DNA of 64,000 nt, from assembly GCF_000369805.1 (NCBI RefSeq), contig NZ_KB850224.1, forward strand, positions 2,924,399-2,988,398, given 5' to 3'. Below are positions 57,243 to 64,000 of this stretch, piece after piece. The notes under the pieces are model-generated. The model was not told the origin of the DNA. It did not search any database and saw only the letters and a list, made by a program, of their open reading frames with translations. The position numbers and the translations under genes were made by a program. Each line of letters starts with the position of its first letter. Within the stretch, counting starts at the first letter, position 1. Origin of the DNA: Acinetobacter sp. NIPH 2100. GTDB lineage: Bacteria > Pseudomonadota > Gammaproteobacteria > Pseudomonadales > Moraxellaceae.

Positions 57243-57262
57243 TCCACTCGACTAAGTGATTA

Positions 57263-57296
57263 AAGAACTCTTCATCAATTGAAGAGTTCTTTTGTT
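57263..57296 (+). terminator. Terminator of greA
   Basis: AAGAACTCTTCA-TCAA-TTGAAGAGTTCTT is a 13-bp stem followed by TTG and T-rich sequence. Confidence 0.88.
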
Positions 57297-57363
57297 TCAG
57301 GCATCCAATTTCTAAATAAAATAAAAATAAGATGAAGACATGTAATATCTACTTATCAACGCC

Positions 57364-57550
57364 TTGATCTATACCATTACTGGAATGTTTCTGGGCATAT
57401 GCGTCGCAATCATATTTGCGTTTCATGTGAATCCTGATACAAGTTCTGCACTTATTGTTTTTAATACTGCTCTGTGCCGTGTTCGGCTTTATCTTTCTCA
57501 ATCAAATTCAATGCTTGTTTACATGGCTTTGGAAATTTTCCCAGAATTAA
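57364..57550 (+). pseudogene. Possible frameshifted remnant of a small membrane protein
   Basis: From a TTG at 57364 one frame encodes a hydrophobic segment (TITGMFLGICVAIIFAF), then turns charged and unlikely after about 57470. In the next frame the sequence continues as a second hydrophobic segment (CAVFGFIFLNQIQCLFTWLW) ending at TAA 57550. Joined by a shift near 57470 they give a two-helix protein of about 62 residues. No ATG or ribosome site is seen, so it may be a decayed gene. Family unknown. It lies just upstream of the Fur box. Confidence 0.3.
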
Positions 57551-57622
57551 AGTTTCCGCTTTTAAAGCTTAAATAACCATTGATCATAAAAATTCAAATT
57601 CTGTTAAGAATTATTTGATAAC

Positions 57623-57641
57623 GATATTGATTATAATTATC
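57623..57641 (+). promoter_or_regulatory. Fur box upstream of the siderophore receptor
   Basis: The 19-bp site matches 16 of 19 positions of the Fur consensus GATAATGATAATCATTATC. It lies 44 bp before the receptor ATG, so iron repression is expected. Confidence 0.8.
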
Positions 57642-57685
57642 ATTAACAAAATTAAACATTATGCATATTTAATAGGTATTCCCTT

Positions 57686-59929
57686 ATGCCGCAAACTGTA
57701 CGATTCACCCAACATCCCCTCTCCCGTGCACTACAGTTGATCGCAGGTGGTACTAAAGTCGCTTTACCGATGTTAATGCTGTGTGGTCAATTCACACAAG
57801 TGATGGCTGAACCGACCACATCAGATCGCGAAAACATTATCAATGCACAAGTCACAGCAAATACCCTACCGACCATCAAAGTCGCTGCAGAAAAAGAGCA
57901 ATCAACCTCATACACAACTAAAAAAATAGCGATCGGAAAAACCACACAATCACTCAAAGAAACACCACAGTCTGTTTCTGTGGTTACCCGTCAACGTTTG
58001 GATGATCAAAATATTTCGACCATTGAAAATGCCATGAAATATGTCACGGGGCTGACTGTGGTACGTTACGATGCAGCAGGAAATTATAATGATTTCAATG
58101 CACGGGGTTATGGCAGTGATACCTACCAAATGGATGGTACGACCTTAAGAACCGATTCAAACGGAACCTATCTGGATCTATCTGTCTTTGATCGTATTGA
58201 AGTATTACGTGGTGCATCGAGTATGTTCAGTGGCGCAGGTGAACCAGGTGTTTCTATTAATCTGGTCCGCAAGCGTGCATTGGCTGATTTTGCCTTGACT
58301 GGTAAGGTAAGTGCTGGCTCATGGGATAACTATCGTGGCGAGGCAGATGTTACTGGTAAGCTTACACAGGATGGCGCATTACGCGGCCGACTGGTCACAG
58401 CAGTACAAGATTACGATACCTTTATGAACGGCATTGATGGCAATAAGAAACTGGTATACGGCACACTGGAATATGATATTCAGAACAATACCACGCTATC
58501 ACTCGGTGCTACCTATCAAGATATTAATACGGTCTTATCACGTGGTTTACCGTATGGCCCCGATGGAAAGCTTCTCAATATTTCGCGTAAAACAAGCTTT
58601 GTGCAGGACTGGAACAAGCAGGATCTAACCAATAAAGAATTTTTTGCAGAACTGGAGCATCATTTAAATCATGATGGGCTGATCAAAGCGACTGTGCGTC
58701 AAAGCATACGTGATAATCATGCCAAATATAGTGATCCTTCTTTACCAGACGCTAAAGGTGATATGTCCAAATTTAGCGCATTGGCCTTTAAACGCGAGGA
58801 CAAAGATTTTACTGCAGATCTATTTTTTAACACCCCTTTCCTATTTGCTGGACAGACCCATAATTTCCTGATCGGTGCAGATTATCTAAAAGGCAACTCA
58901 AAAACCAATTATTCATCTTGGGGAACACCACTGATAGGTACAATCAATATCCATCATGATAACCAGCACCAATTTGCTGAGCCCTATTTTGATTACGACA
59001 CCAATGTCAGCAAAGAAAAAATAGAAAACTATGGCATTTACAGCCAATTGAGAATCAAACCACTTGAACGTTTAACCTTGGTCGGAGGTGGTCGTGTGAG
59101 TTGGTGGAAATCAATTTCAACCACCTTAAGGGCTGATGGGAAAGACAGCACCGATCCAGCAGCGACCCATGATGCAAAAGCAGAATTTACCCCTTATGCA
59201 GCAGTATTATTCGACCTTAATCCAAATGTGTCTCTGTACTCTAGCTACTCGGAAATCTTTAAACCACAAAATAGCTTTACCTATGACCCTGTAACGGGCG
59301 GCAAAGGTAAACAACTTGATCCACGGACTGGTACTCAGGTTGAAGCTGGACTGAAAGCTGCTTTCTTCGATGACCGTTTAAATCTTTCTTCTGCAATCTA
59401 TCAACTAGAAGACAAAAACCGTGCGATTGCCGATCGTTCCGCTCCTGAGGGTTTGGGTTATTCAGTGGCGGCAGGTAAAGCACGTAGCCGTGGTTTTGAG
59501 ATCGAAGCAAGTGGGCAAATTACCGATAATTGGCAAATCACAACAGGCTATGCCTATACCAAAAGTGAATACCTAACTGACCCAAACCAACAAGGACAAC
59601 CAGTTAACACCTTTACCCCTAAGCACAATTTTAATTTATGGACGACTTATAAACTACCTGCAACTATCGTTGAAGGAGTCAATCTTGGATTTGGTTTAAG
59701 AGCCGTATCTAGTTATTACGATGGATCCGGTAGTCAGCGGGTTCAACAAGATGGCTATACATTGGCTTCAGCAAGCCTAGGCTATCAAATTAATCCACGT
59801 TATAAGTTTGCGATTAATGTAGATAACTTATTTGATAAAAAATACTATGAAAAAGTGAATTATTGGATACGTCAAAATATGTATGGTTCGCCACGTAGCG
59901 TAACAGCAAGCTTAAGCTTTAAGTATTGA
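57686..59929 (+). CDS. TonB-dependent siderophore receptor (FhuE/FoxA-like)
   Basis: The 747-residue receptor has an extended signal sequence (cleavage near VMA-EP) and a TonB-box-like LPTIKVAAE near residue 66. The plug domain (SLKETPQSVSVVTRQRLDDQ; DFNARGYGSDTYQMDGTTL; IEVLRGASSMFSGAGEPGVSIN) is followed by a barrel ending SLSFKY. The plug pattern and length fit receptors for hydroxamate siderophores such as coprogen or ferrioxamine, inferred not shown. A Fur box precedes it. No siderophore-reductase or ABC genes are adjacent. Confidence 0.94.
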   Translation: MPQTVRFTQHPLSRALQLIAGGTKVALPMLMLCGQFTQVMAEPTTSDRENIINAQVTANTLPTIKVAAEKEQSTSYTTKKIAIGKTTQSLKETPQSVSVVTRQRLDDQNISTIENAMKYVTGLTVVRYDAAGNYNDFNARGYGSDTYQMDGTTLRTDSNGTYLDLSVFDRIEVLRGASSMFSGAGEPGVSINLVRKRALADFALTGKVSAGSWDNYRGEADVTGKLTQDGALRGRLVTAVQDYDTFMNGIDGNKKLVYGTLEYDIQNNTTLSLGATYQDINTVLSRGLPYGPDGKLLNISRKTSFVQDWNKQDLTNKEFFAELEHHLNHDGLIKATVRQSIRDNHAKYSDPSLPDAKGDMSKFSALAFKREDKDFTADLFFNTPFLFAGQTHNFLIGADYLKGNSKTNYSSWGTPLIGTINIHHDNQHQFAEPYFDYDTNVSKEKIENYGIYSQLRIKPLERLTLVGGGRVSWWKSISTTLRADGKDSTDPAATHDAKAEFTPYAAVLFDLNPNVSLYSSYSEIFKPQNSFTYDPVTGGKGKQLDPRTGTQVEAGLKAAFFDDRLNLSSAIYQLEDKNRAIADRSAPEGLGYSVAAGKARSRGFEIEASGQITDNWQITTGYAYTKSEYLTDPNQQGQPVNTFTPKHNFNLWTTYKLPATIVEGVNLGFGLRAVSSYYDGSGSQRVQQDGYTLASASLGYQINPRYKFAINVDNLFDKKYYEKVNYWIRQNMYGSPRSVTASLSFKY

Positions 59930-59994
59930 TCTATTATGTAATCGACTAAATCTAGCCAACAAGATTAGAACAATACGTACTTTAAACTCAAATA

Positions 59995-60027
59995 CACCTC
60001 GCCTTACTTAAGTACGGCGAGGTTTTA
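59995..60027 (+). terminator. Terminator of the siderophore receptor gene
   Basis: ACCTCGCC and GGCGAGGT arms with a further TACTT/AAGTA pairing inside are followed by TTTTATATTTATT. Confidence 0.8.
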
Positions 60028-60085
60028 TATTTATTCCCTCGAACACTGGGTATAATAGCTCAGCTTTTTTTAATTTTTTCTTGAT

Positions 60086-60706
60086 ATGGATCCATTGATC
60101 AACTCTCCTGTTAAACATTGGTGTGAGTTCGAATTTATTGCTAAAACGGTGAAAAATCCGAATATCCATATCAAAGGCAATTATTCTTACTATTCTGCTT
60201 ATTGGGACCAAGGCTTTGAACGTTGTGTGGTCCGTTATCTACATGACAAAGCTTCAACAGCAGAGAAACCGATTGATCAACTCCATATTGGCAACTTTGT
60301 CTGCTTTGGCGCTGAATGTGTAATTATGATGGGTGGTAATCAACTGCATCGCTCCGATTGGATCTCGACCTTCCCTTTTGATACACGCAGCTTTCTGCCC
60401 GCGGGTGATACTGTCATTGCCGACGGTTGTTGGATTGGTAGCCGAGCCATGATCATGCAAGGGGTGAAACTGGGCGAAGGTGCAGTCGTGGCGACAGGTG
60501 CTGTGGTCACGCAAGATGTACCGCCTTATGCAGTCGTTGCTGGCGTACCTGCCAAAGTAATTAAATACCGTTTCTCTGATCAGGACATTGAAAAACTGCT
60601 TTCCCTCAGACTTTATGACTTAGATGAAAAGCAAATTTTAAAAATGCGTGAACAATTACAGACCGATGATGTTGAATCATTGATTCGTTTTTTTGAACAA
60701 TATTAA
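60086..60706 (+). CDS. CatB-like hexapeptide-repeat O-acetyltransferase
   Basis: The 206-residue protein has the left-handed beta-helix of xenobiotic acetyltransferases. Shared elements with type B chloramphenicol acetyltransferases are VKNPNIHIKGNYSYYSAYW, GNFVCFGAECVIMMGGNQLHRSDW (catalytic His in NQLHRSDW) and the hexapeptide stretch VIADGCWIGSRAMIMQGVKLG. VVAGVPAKVIKYRFSDQDI follows. It should acetylate a hydroxyl using acetyl-CoA. Whether chloramphenicol is a substrate cannot be read from sequence, since chromosomal relatives often have other acceptors. The gene stands alone. Confidence 0.85.
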   Translation: MDPLINSPVKHWCEFEFIAKTVKNPNIHIKGNYSYYSAYWDQGFERCVVRYLHDKASTAEKPIDQLHIGNFVCFGAECVIMMGGNQLHRSDWISTFPFDTRSFLPAGDTVIADGCWIGSRAMIMQGVKLGEGAVVATGAVVTQDVPPYAVVAGVPAKVIKYRFSDQDIEKLLSLRLYDLDEKQILKMREQLQTDDVESLIRFFEQY

Positions 60707-60940
60707 TTCCTCCTTAGTGATAACTCACTGATATAGCACCATTCTATTTTTATAGAAATTTCATGTATTTTTTAATTAAATCCTATCTTAACCATTCTCC
60801 TATAAATAATAACTATCCCTATAAAAATGCTAGGTTTTATTTATCTTTCAACAGGTTTACTATAACCATAGAGCTTGTAATTTAAACAACATTTAAATAC
60901 TGAATTCAATACAAAATCATAAGTATAAGGAGTAACTCAC

Positions 60941-61378
60941 ATGGCTTATCAAAAAATCTTAGTGGCGATCGATGACTCTGAAATTGCTGCGAATGTCATT
61001 CGGGAAGCAGCCCAACTCGCAAAAGCATTAAATAGTGAAATCACTGTGGTTGAAGTGATGACTTTGGACCCCTATCTTGCCGATGCCTATGTTCGTATGG
61101 GACAAAGCAATGAGCTGATTGAACGTGTTCGAGGCTATGTTCAAGATAATTTAAGCAAGGCTGAACAAAAGTTCGAAGAACTTGGACTTACTGTCGCGAC
61201 TCAAGTCTTGGAAGGTTTTTCCGTGCATCAGGAAATTATCGGTGCGGCCCAAAACATCGGTGTAGATTTGATTATTATGGGTTCACATGGGCGTACAGGC
61301 TTTAAACAATTTGTACTGGGTAGCGTAGCGCAGAAAGTTTTGGCAGAAAGCCATATTCCTGTATTAATTGTTCGCTGA
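60941..61378 (+). CDS. Universal stress protein UspA family
   Basis: The 145-residue single-domain Usp starts ILVAIDDSEIAANVIREAA. It ends with the ATP-binding signature MGSHGRTGFKQFVLGSVAQKV (G-2x-G-9x-G-S pattern) and HIPVLIVR. Members aid survival in stress and stationary phase. GGAG is well placed about 10 nt before the ATG. The 234-bp gap before it shows only AGTGA-TAAC-TCACT at 60717. Confidence 0.93.
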   Translation: MAYQKILVAIDDSEIAANVIREAAQLAKALNSEITVVEVMTLDPYLADAYVRMGQSNELIERVRGYVQDNLSKAEQKFEELGLTVATQVLEGFSVHQEIIGAAQNIGVDLIIMGSHGRTGFKQFVLGSVAQKVLAESHIPVLIVR

Positions 61379-61393
61379 ATCATTAAAAGTCTC

Positions 61394-61445
61394 AGAACGT
61401 ATAATTTATATTTGCTGAATTCTGCAATAACAGATTATGCGTTCT
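61394..61445. repeat. Imperfect inverted repeat between usp and the ATL gene
   Basis: AGAACG-T-ATAAT and ATTAT-G-CGTTCT pair around an inner palindrome TTGCTGAATTCTGCAA. It lies between convergent genes and could be a shared terminator, though U-runs are missing. Confidence 0.45.
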
Positions 61446-61460
61446 AAACTCACATCCGAG

Positions 61461-61778
61461 TTAAGGCTGCCAAGCAAATATTTTTAAACTCACTTTGCCA
61501 TTTAATAAATAGATCCCTTCAGCCTCTAATAAGCTCTGTTGAACATTTTCGCCCTTCTCATTGATTCGGGTCACGCTGATCTTGCCTTGAGAATTAATGA
61601 CACGATACCAAGGAATGTTACTTTCGATATCTAAATGCTTGAGTACATAGCCGACTAGACGTGCATGCTTAGGCAAACCCGCCAGCTTGGCAATTTGTCC
61701 ATAACTTGCCACTTTACCATAGGGAATTAAGGCAATCACTTCTAAAATCTGTCGATGTAGTTCATTGGTATCTTGCAC
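61461..61778 (-). CDS. Alkyltransferase-like protein (MGMT fold, YbaZ type)
   Basis: The 105-residue protein keeps the MGMT helix-turn-helix (IPYGKVASYGQIAKLAGLPKHARLVGYVLKH), but the active-site PCHR is replaced by PWYRV, the tryptophan form of bacterial YbaZ-like ATL proteins. Such proteins cannot dealkylate DNA. They bind O6-alkylguanine and hand the lesion to nucleotide excision repair. Start is GTG 61778 with AGG upstream. It is a single gene. Confidence 0.88.
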   Translation of the reverse strand: MQDTNELHRQILEVIALIPYGKVASYGQIAKLAGLPKHARLVGYVLKHLDIESNIPWYRVINSQGKISVTRINEKGENVQQSLLEAEGIYLLNGKVSLKIFAWQP

Positions 61779-61867
61779 AATACAACCTATAAAAATCTGC
61801 TAAGATGATAAAAATCATGCGAAAAGCTAACCACAATAATTAAAATGCAATAACTTGAGAGAACAAA

Positions 61868-62593
61868 ATGCGGTTAAAAATTACGGCCCTGACCCTATTA
61901 TGTCTGATCTTCAGTGCATCTTGTACTACTCAAAAAACACCTGTCAAATTGCCTCCATATCAGTATCCATTGGATGCCAATGATTTACCTGTGGTCAATG
62001 TCAGTTTTATTGTGACCAGCAACCGTCCTGAAATTAAAGCTCTCGATAACAAAACACAGATCTATAAAGAACTGGCGATATTGAATCGGTATTTTGTCGA
62101 TGAAAATAATCAAAAAATCTTTAAGTTTAAAATCCACCGTTACTATTCATATCAAGACTTTAACAAACGTAAGTGCGATCTTGCCAATCAGTTGAATCAA
62201 CCGAAAGCACTGATTCCTGACAATCTTCCAGGTGCAGTCAAAAGCTGTTTCCCTCGTAGAAAAAGCAAGGAAGTACTGTTTATTATTTATGACTCTTATG
62301 GCGAAAAATTGAAATATGCAGATATCACCAGTTGGGGATTCCGCAATCAAGGCCAACCGTTTATTTTGATTGATTGGGAACGACTGAATTATCAAACCCA
62401 AGCGGCAAGTGTCCATGAAATGGGACATGCTTTCGGCTTAGGGCATGTGTGCTCACCCAAAGCGACCAAAACGACACCGACCAATATCATGAGCAGTTAC
62501 GACTGTCGTTTGGGCAGTGGTGGCTTACGCAACCTTGGTTTTACCCGTGAGCAGCTCAATATTATGCTCAATAACTATAACCAATATCCTTAA
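61868..62593 (+). CDS. Metzincin-type zinc metalloprotease lipoprotein
   Basis: The 241-residue product has a lipoprotein signal ending FSASC (residue 19). Near residue 185 it carries the full metzincin zinc motif HEMGHAFGLGHVC (HExxHxxGxxH). A methionine-turn candidate, NIMSSYDC, follows about 25 residues later. The preceding domain is basic with paired cysteines (KRKCDL, VKSCFP). Anchored zinc endopeptidase activity is inferred from the motif only. GAGAG lies 7 nt before the ATG. Its stop overlaps the stop of the convergent CapA-family gene by four bases (TTAA). Confidence 0.82.
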   Translation: MRLKITALTLLCLIFSASCTTQKTPVKLPPYQYPLDANDLPVVNVSFIVTSNRPEIKALDNKTQIYKELAILNRYFVDENNQKIFKFKIHRYYSYQDFNKRKCDLANQLNQPKALIPDNLPGAVKSCFPRRKSKEVLFIIYDSYGEKLKYADITSWGFRNQGQPFILIDWERLNYQTQAASVHEMGHAFGLGHVCSPKATKTTPTNIMSSYDCRLGSGGLRNLGFTREQLNIMLNNYNQYP

Positions 62594-63999
62594 AAATCAA
62601 GCTGAATATAATGGCCTAAATGGTCCTGTCCTAAGGTGTAATTAGCTTGCTCTAACTGACTGGTCAAGGCAGATTGAGCTTGTTCAAATTGCATCTCATA
62701 GACGGGACGAGGTTGCCAAAAGGTTTTACGGTTATGGGTGTAAATTGGATAAAACTGTAATCGACATTGTTTTAAATTGAGTCGAATAATTCCCCCATAA
62801 GGTAAGGCCTGATAGTTTTCAAAATTGCCATTACTGTTAAATACGCCATTTCCTATGCCGAAAATGACCGGTTTTTGATGAATAAATCGTATCGGCTGAA
62901 TGGTATGTGCACCATGTCCAATGACCAGATCTGCCCCAATTTGAGTCAGTATCTTGGCAAGTTTTTCTTGCTCAGGGTGGATCGATTTAAAATCAACACC
63001 CCAATGACAAATGACGATGATCTTATGCTGTGGATGTTTTAGGCGATATTGCATGATTTGTTCAAACAAAATCGCATTGATACAAGCCACTCCTGAATCA
63101 TACCCCAAGGCATAGAAATCATAATCTTGATAAGCCGTTGCCCGATGCCAATAACCATTGAAAATTGCCACACGCTGTCCATCGGTTTGAATTTCTAGGT
63201 ATTGATGTGCTTGCTGCTGATCACTCCCCGCCCCGATAAAATCAATCTCTGCTTGCTCTAGCAATGCCAACGTATGTTTGAGGCTTGCATCCCCATAGTC
63301 TTTTAAATGATTATTGGCCAAACACAGCGTATTGATATGCCTACGTTTAAATTCTGCCAAGGTTGGCTCAGACCGCGCACCAAGGATATAGGCTTTTTTC
63401 CCATCTAAAATTGAGTCGTCATCAAGATTAAAAACCGCCTCTAGATTGGCAATATTGATATCATCTGGACCAAAAAATTGTTGGATGCCTTCGAAAGAAT
63501 GTTGATAACCATAACGCTGTAAAGCATCGTCGATCCCTTGACGTGTTCTTTTAGCGGTATAAAATTCACCAAAATAAGTATCCCCAATAATATTAACCCA
63601 CTCACTTTTGGCTTGAATCTGTTTTGCAGGCAATAAACCCGGCTGAAAACAATGAGAATATGGCACTAAATGATCAATACGATGCACATGATCCAATAAG
63701 TGGAAAATACCTATGCTCTGGTTATCATGTCGATAAGAAAAGTAGTAATTTTGCGTTTGATCCTTCAGATAAAGTACAGCATCCAACTGTCTACATGTCC
63801 ACAATGAACGGATTGGAGCAATCTCCTGCCCATTGATATTCAATGCTTTTACAAAAACCCGTTTCAATAACTCAATCGGTAAGCTAAAAATACGTTCAGC
63901 CAAGCGATAGATATTTTGGAGCGTGTTTTTAACATTTTTATCAGCAGAATAAAATTGTAAATCAAACTGTTGTGCTTTTTTGGCAACTTCAAGTTGCGT
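62590..63999 (-). CDS. CapA-family metallophosphatase-like protein (5' end outside window)
   Basis: The frame stays open to the window edge (visible N-terminal part begins TQLEVAKKAQQF), so the start lies beyond base 64000. At least 470 residues belong to it. From about visible residue 130 on it fits the CapA domain: VNIIGDTYFGEFYT, FGPDDINIANLEAVF, NTLCLANNHLKDYGD (NNH ligand), HWGVDFKSIHPEQ and IGHGAHTIQPI. CapA proteins are calcineurin-like and associated with poly-gamma-glutamate and capsule formation. The roughly 130 residues before the domain match nothing I recognise. An initiation at TTG 63903 is possible but not needed. Confidence 0.8.
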   Translation of the reverse strand, partial: TQLEVAKKAQQFDLQFYSADKNVKNTLQNIYRLAERIFSLPIELLKRVFVKALNINGQEIAPIRSLWTCRQLDAVLYLKDQTQNYYFSYRHDNQSIGIFHLLDHVHRIDHLVPYSHCFQPGLLPAKQIQAKSEWVNIIGDTYFGEFYTAKRTRQGIDDALQRYGYQHSFEGIQQFFGPDDINIANLEAVFNLDDDSILDGKKAYILGARSEPTLAEFKRRHINTLCLANNHLKDYGDASLKHTLALLEQAEIDFIGAGSDQQQAHQYLEIQTDGQRVAIFNGYWHRATAYQDYDFYALGYDSGVACINAILFEQIMQYRLKHPQHKIIVICHWGVDFKSIHPEQEKLAKILTQIGADLVIGHGAHTIQPIRFIHQKPVIFGIGNGVFNSNGNFENYQALPYGGIIRLNLKQCRLQFYPIYTHNRKTFWQPRPVYEMQFEQAQSALTSQLEQANYTLGQDHLGHYIQLDF

Positions 64000-64000
64000 C

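Noticed and set aside
60008..60211. Minus-strand frame overlapping the start of the CatB-like gene
   Set aside because: It overlaps a well-supported gene and a terminator and has no start signal.

Overview
The window looks like a stretch of chromosome from an Acinetobacter species (Gammaproteobacteria, Moraxellaceae). DNA is AT-rich, and the gene content and order fit that genus: an FtsH that starts with TTG, folP-ftsH-rlmE divergent from yhbY, carA-carB-greA, pgaB/C/D, ttcA beside an SCP2-domain gene, and many small lipoproteins. The species cannot be named from sequence reading alone. I see no prophage, insertion sequence, CRISPR array or rRNA operon. Most of the window is core metabolism and envelope function.

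Layout. 1-5 kb: end of a TonB-dependent receptor, then a glycerol-3-phosphate regulon (glpK, glpR, glpD) with GlpR-type operators. 5-10 kb: small lipoprotein, GNAT, methyltransferase, folD, tRNA-Cys and tRNA-Leu, a PhoD-like phosphatase with a Pho box, and a second identical tRNA-Leu. 10-17 kb: poly-N-acetylglucosamine genes pgaB, pgaC and pgaD without pgaA, an FKBP isomerase, YaeQ and a COG0523 GTPase. 17-24 kb: small secreted protein, thioesterase, MarC, an ArgP-like regulator and a LysE/ArgO exporter separated by an MFS gene, tRNA-Ser, greB. 24-32 kb: two lytic transglycosylases, SCP2 protein, ttcA, htpX, DUF4112 protein, mgtE. 32-43 kb: an orphan RND pump, a phosphoethanolamine transferase-like enzyme, glpQ with a second Pho box, pnuC, a DMT transporter and an S15-type hydrolase. 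43-52 kb: a serine dehydratase-like enzyme, a vWA lipoprotein, SIMPL protein, folP, ftsH, rlmE, yhbY, DOMON-like protein and an 11-residue-repeat protein. 52-57 kb: carA, carB, greA. 57-64 kb: a Fur-box siderophore receptor, a CatB-like acetyltransferase, UspA, an alkyltransferase-like protein, a metzincin lipoprotein and a CapA-family protein running off the end.

How genes connect. GlpK phosphorylates glycerol, GlpD oxidises glycerol-3-phosphate, GlpR responds to it, and GlpQ at 37 kb can release it from glycerophosphodiesters. GlpQ and the PhoD-like enzyme both carry 11-bp-periodic Pho boxes, so they are probably co-induced by phosphate starvation. PgaB, PgaC and PgaD make and modify a biofilm polysaccharide, but its outer-membrane exporter is not here.

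The features most worth a second look are non-coding or structural. They are a structured carA leader with a three-codon minicistron and a terminator-like hairpin, a cluster of four DnaA-box-like sites, a duplicated argP-lysE intergenic region with an MFS gene between the copies, and a duplicated tRNA-Leu unit flanking the PhoD gene. I did not find a convincing wholly new multi-gene system.
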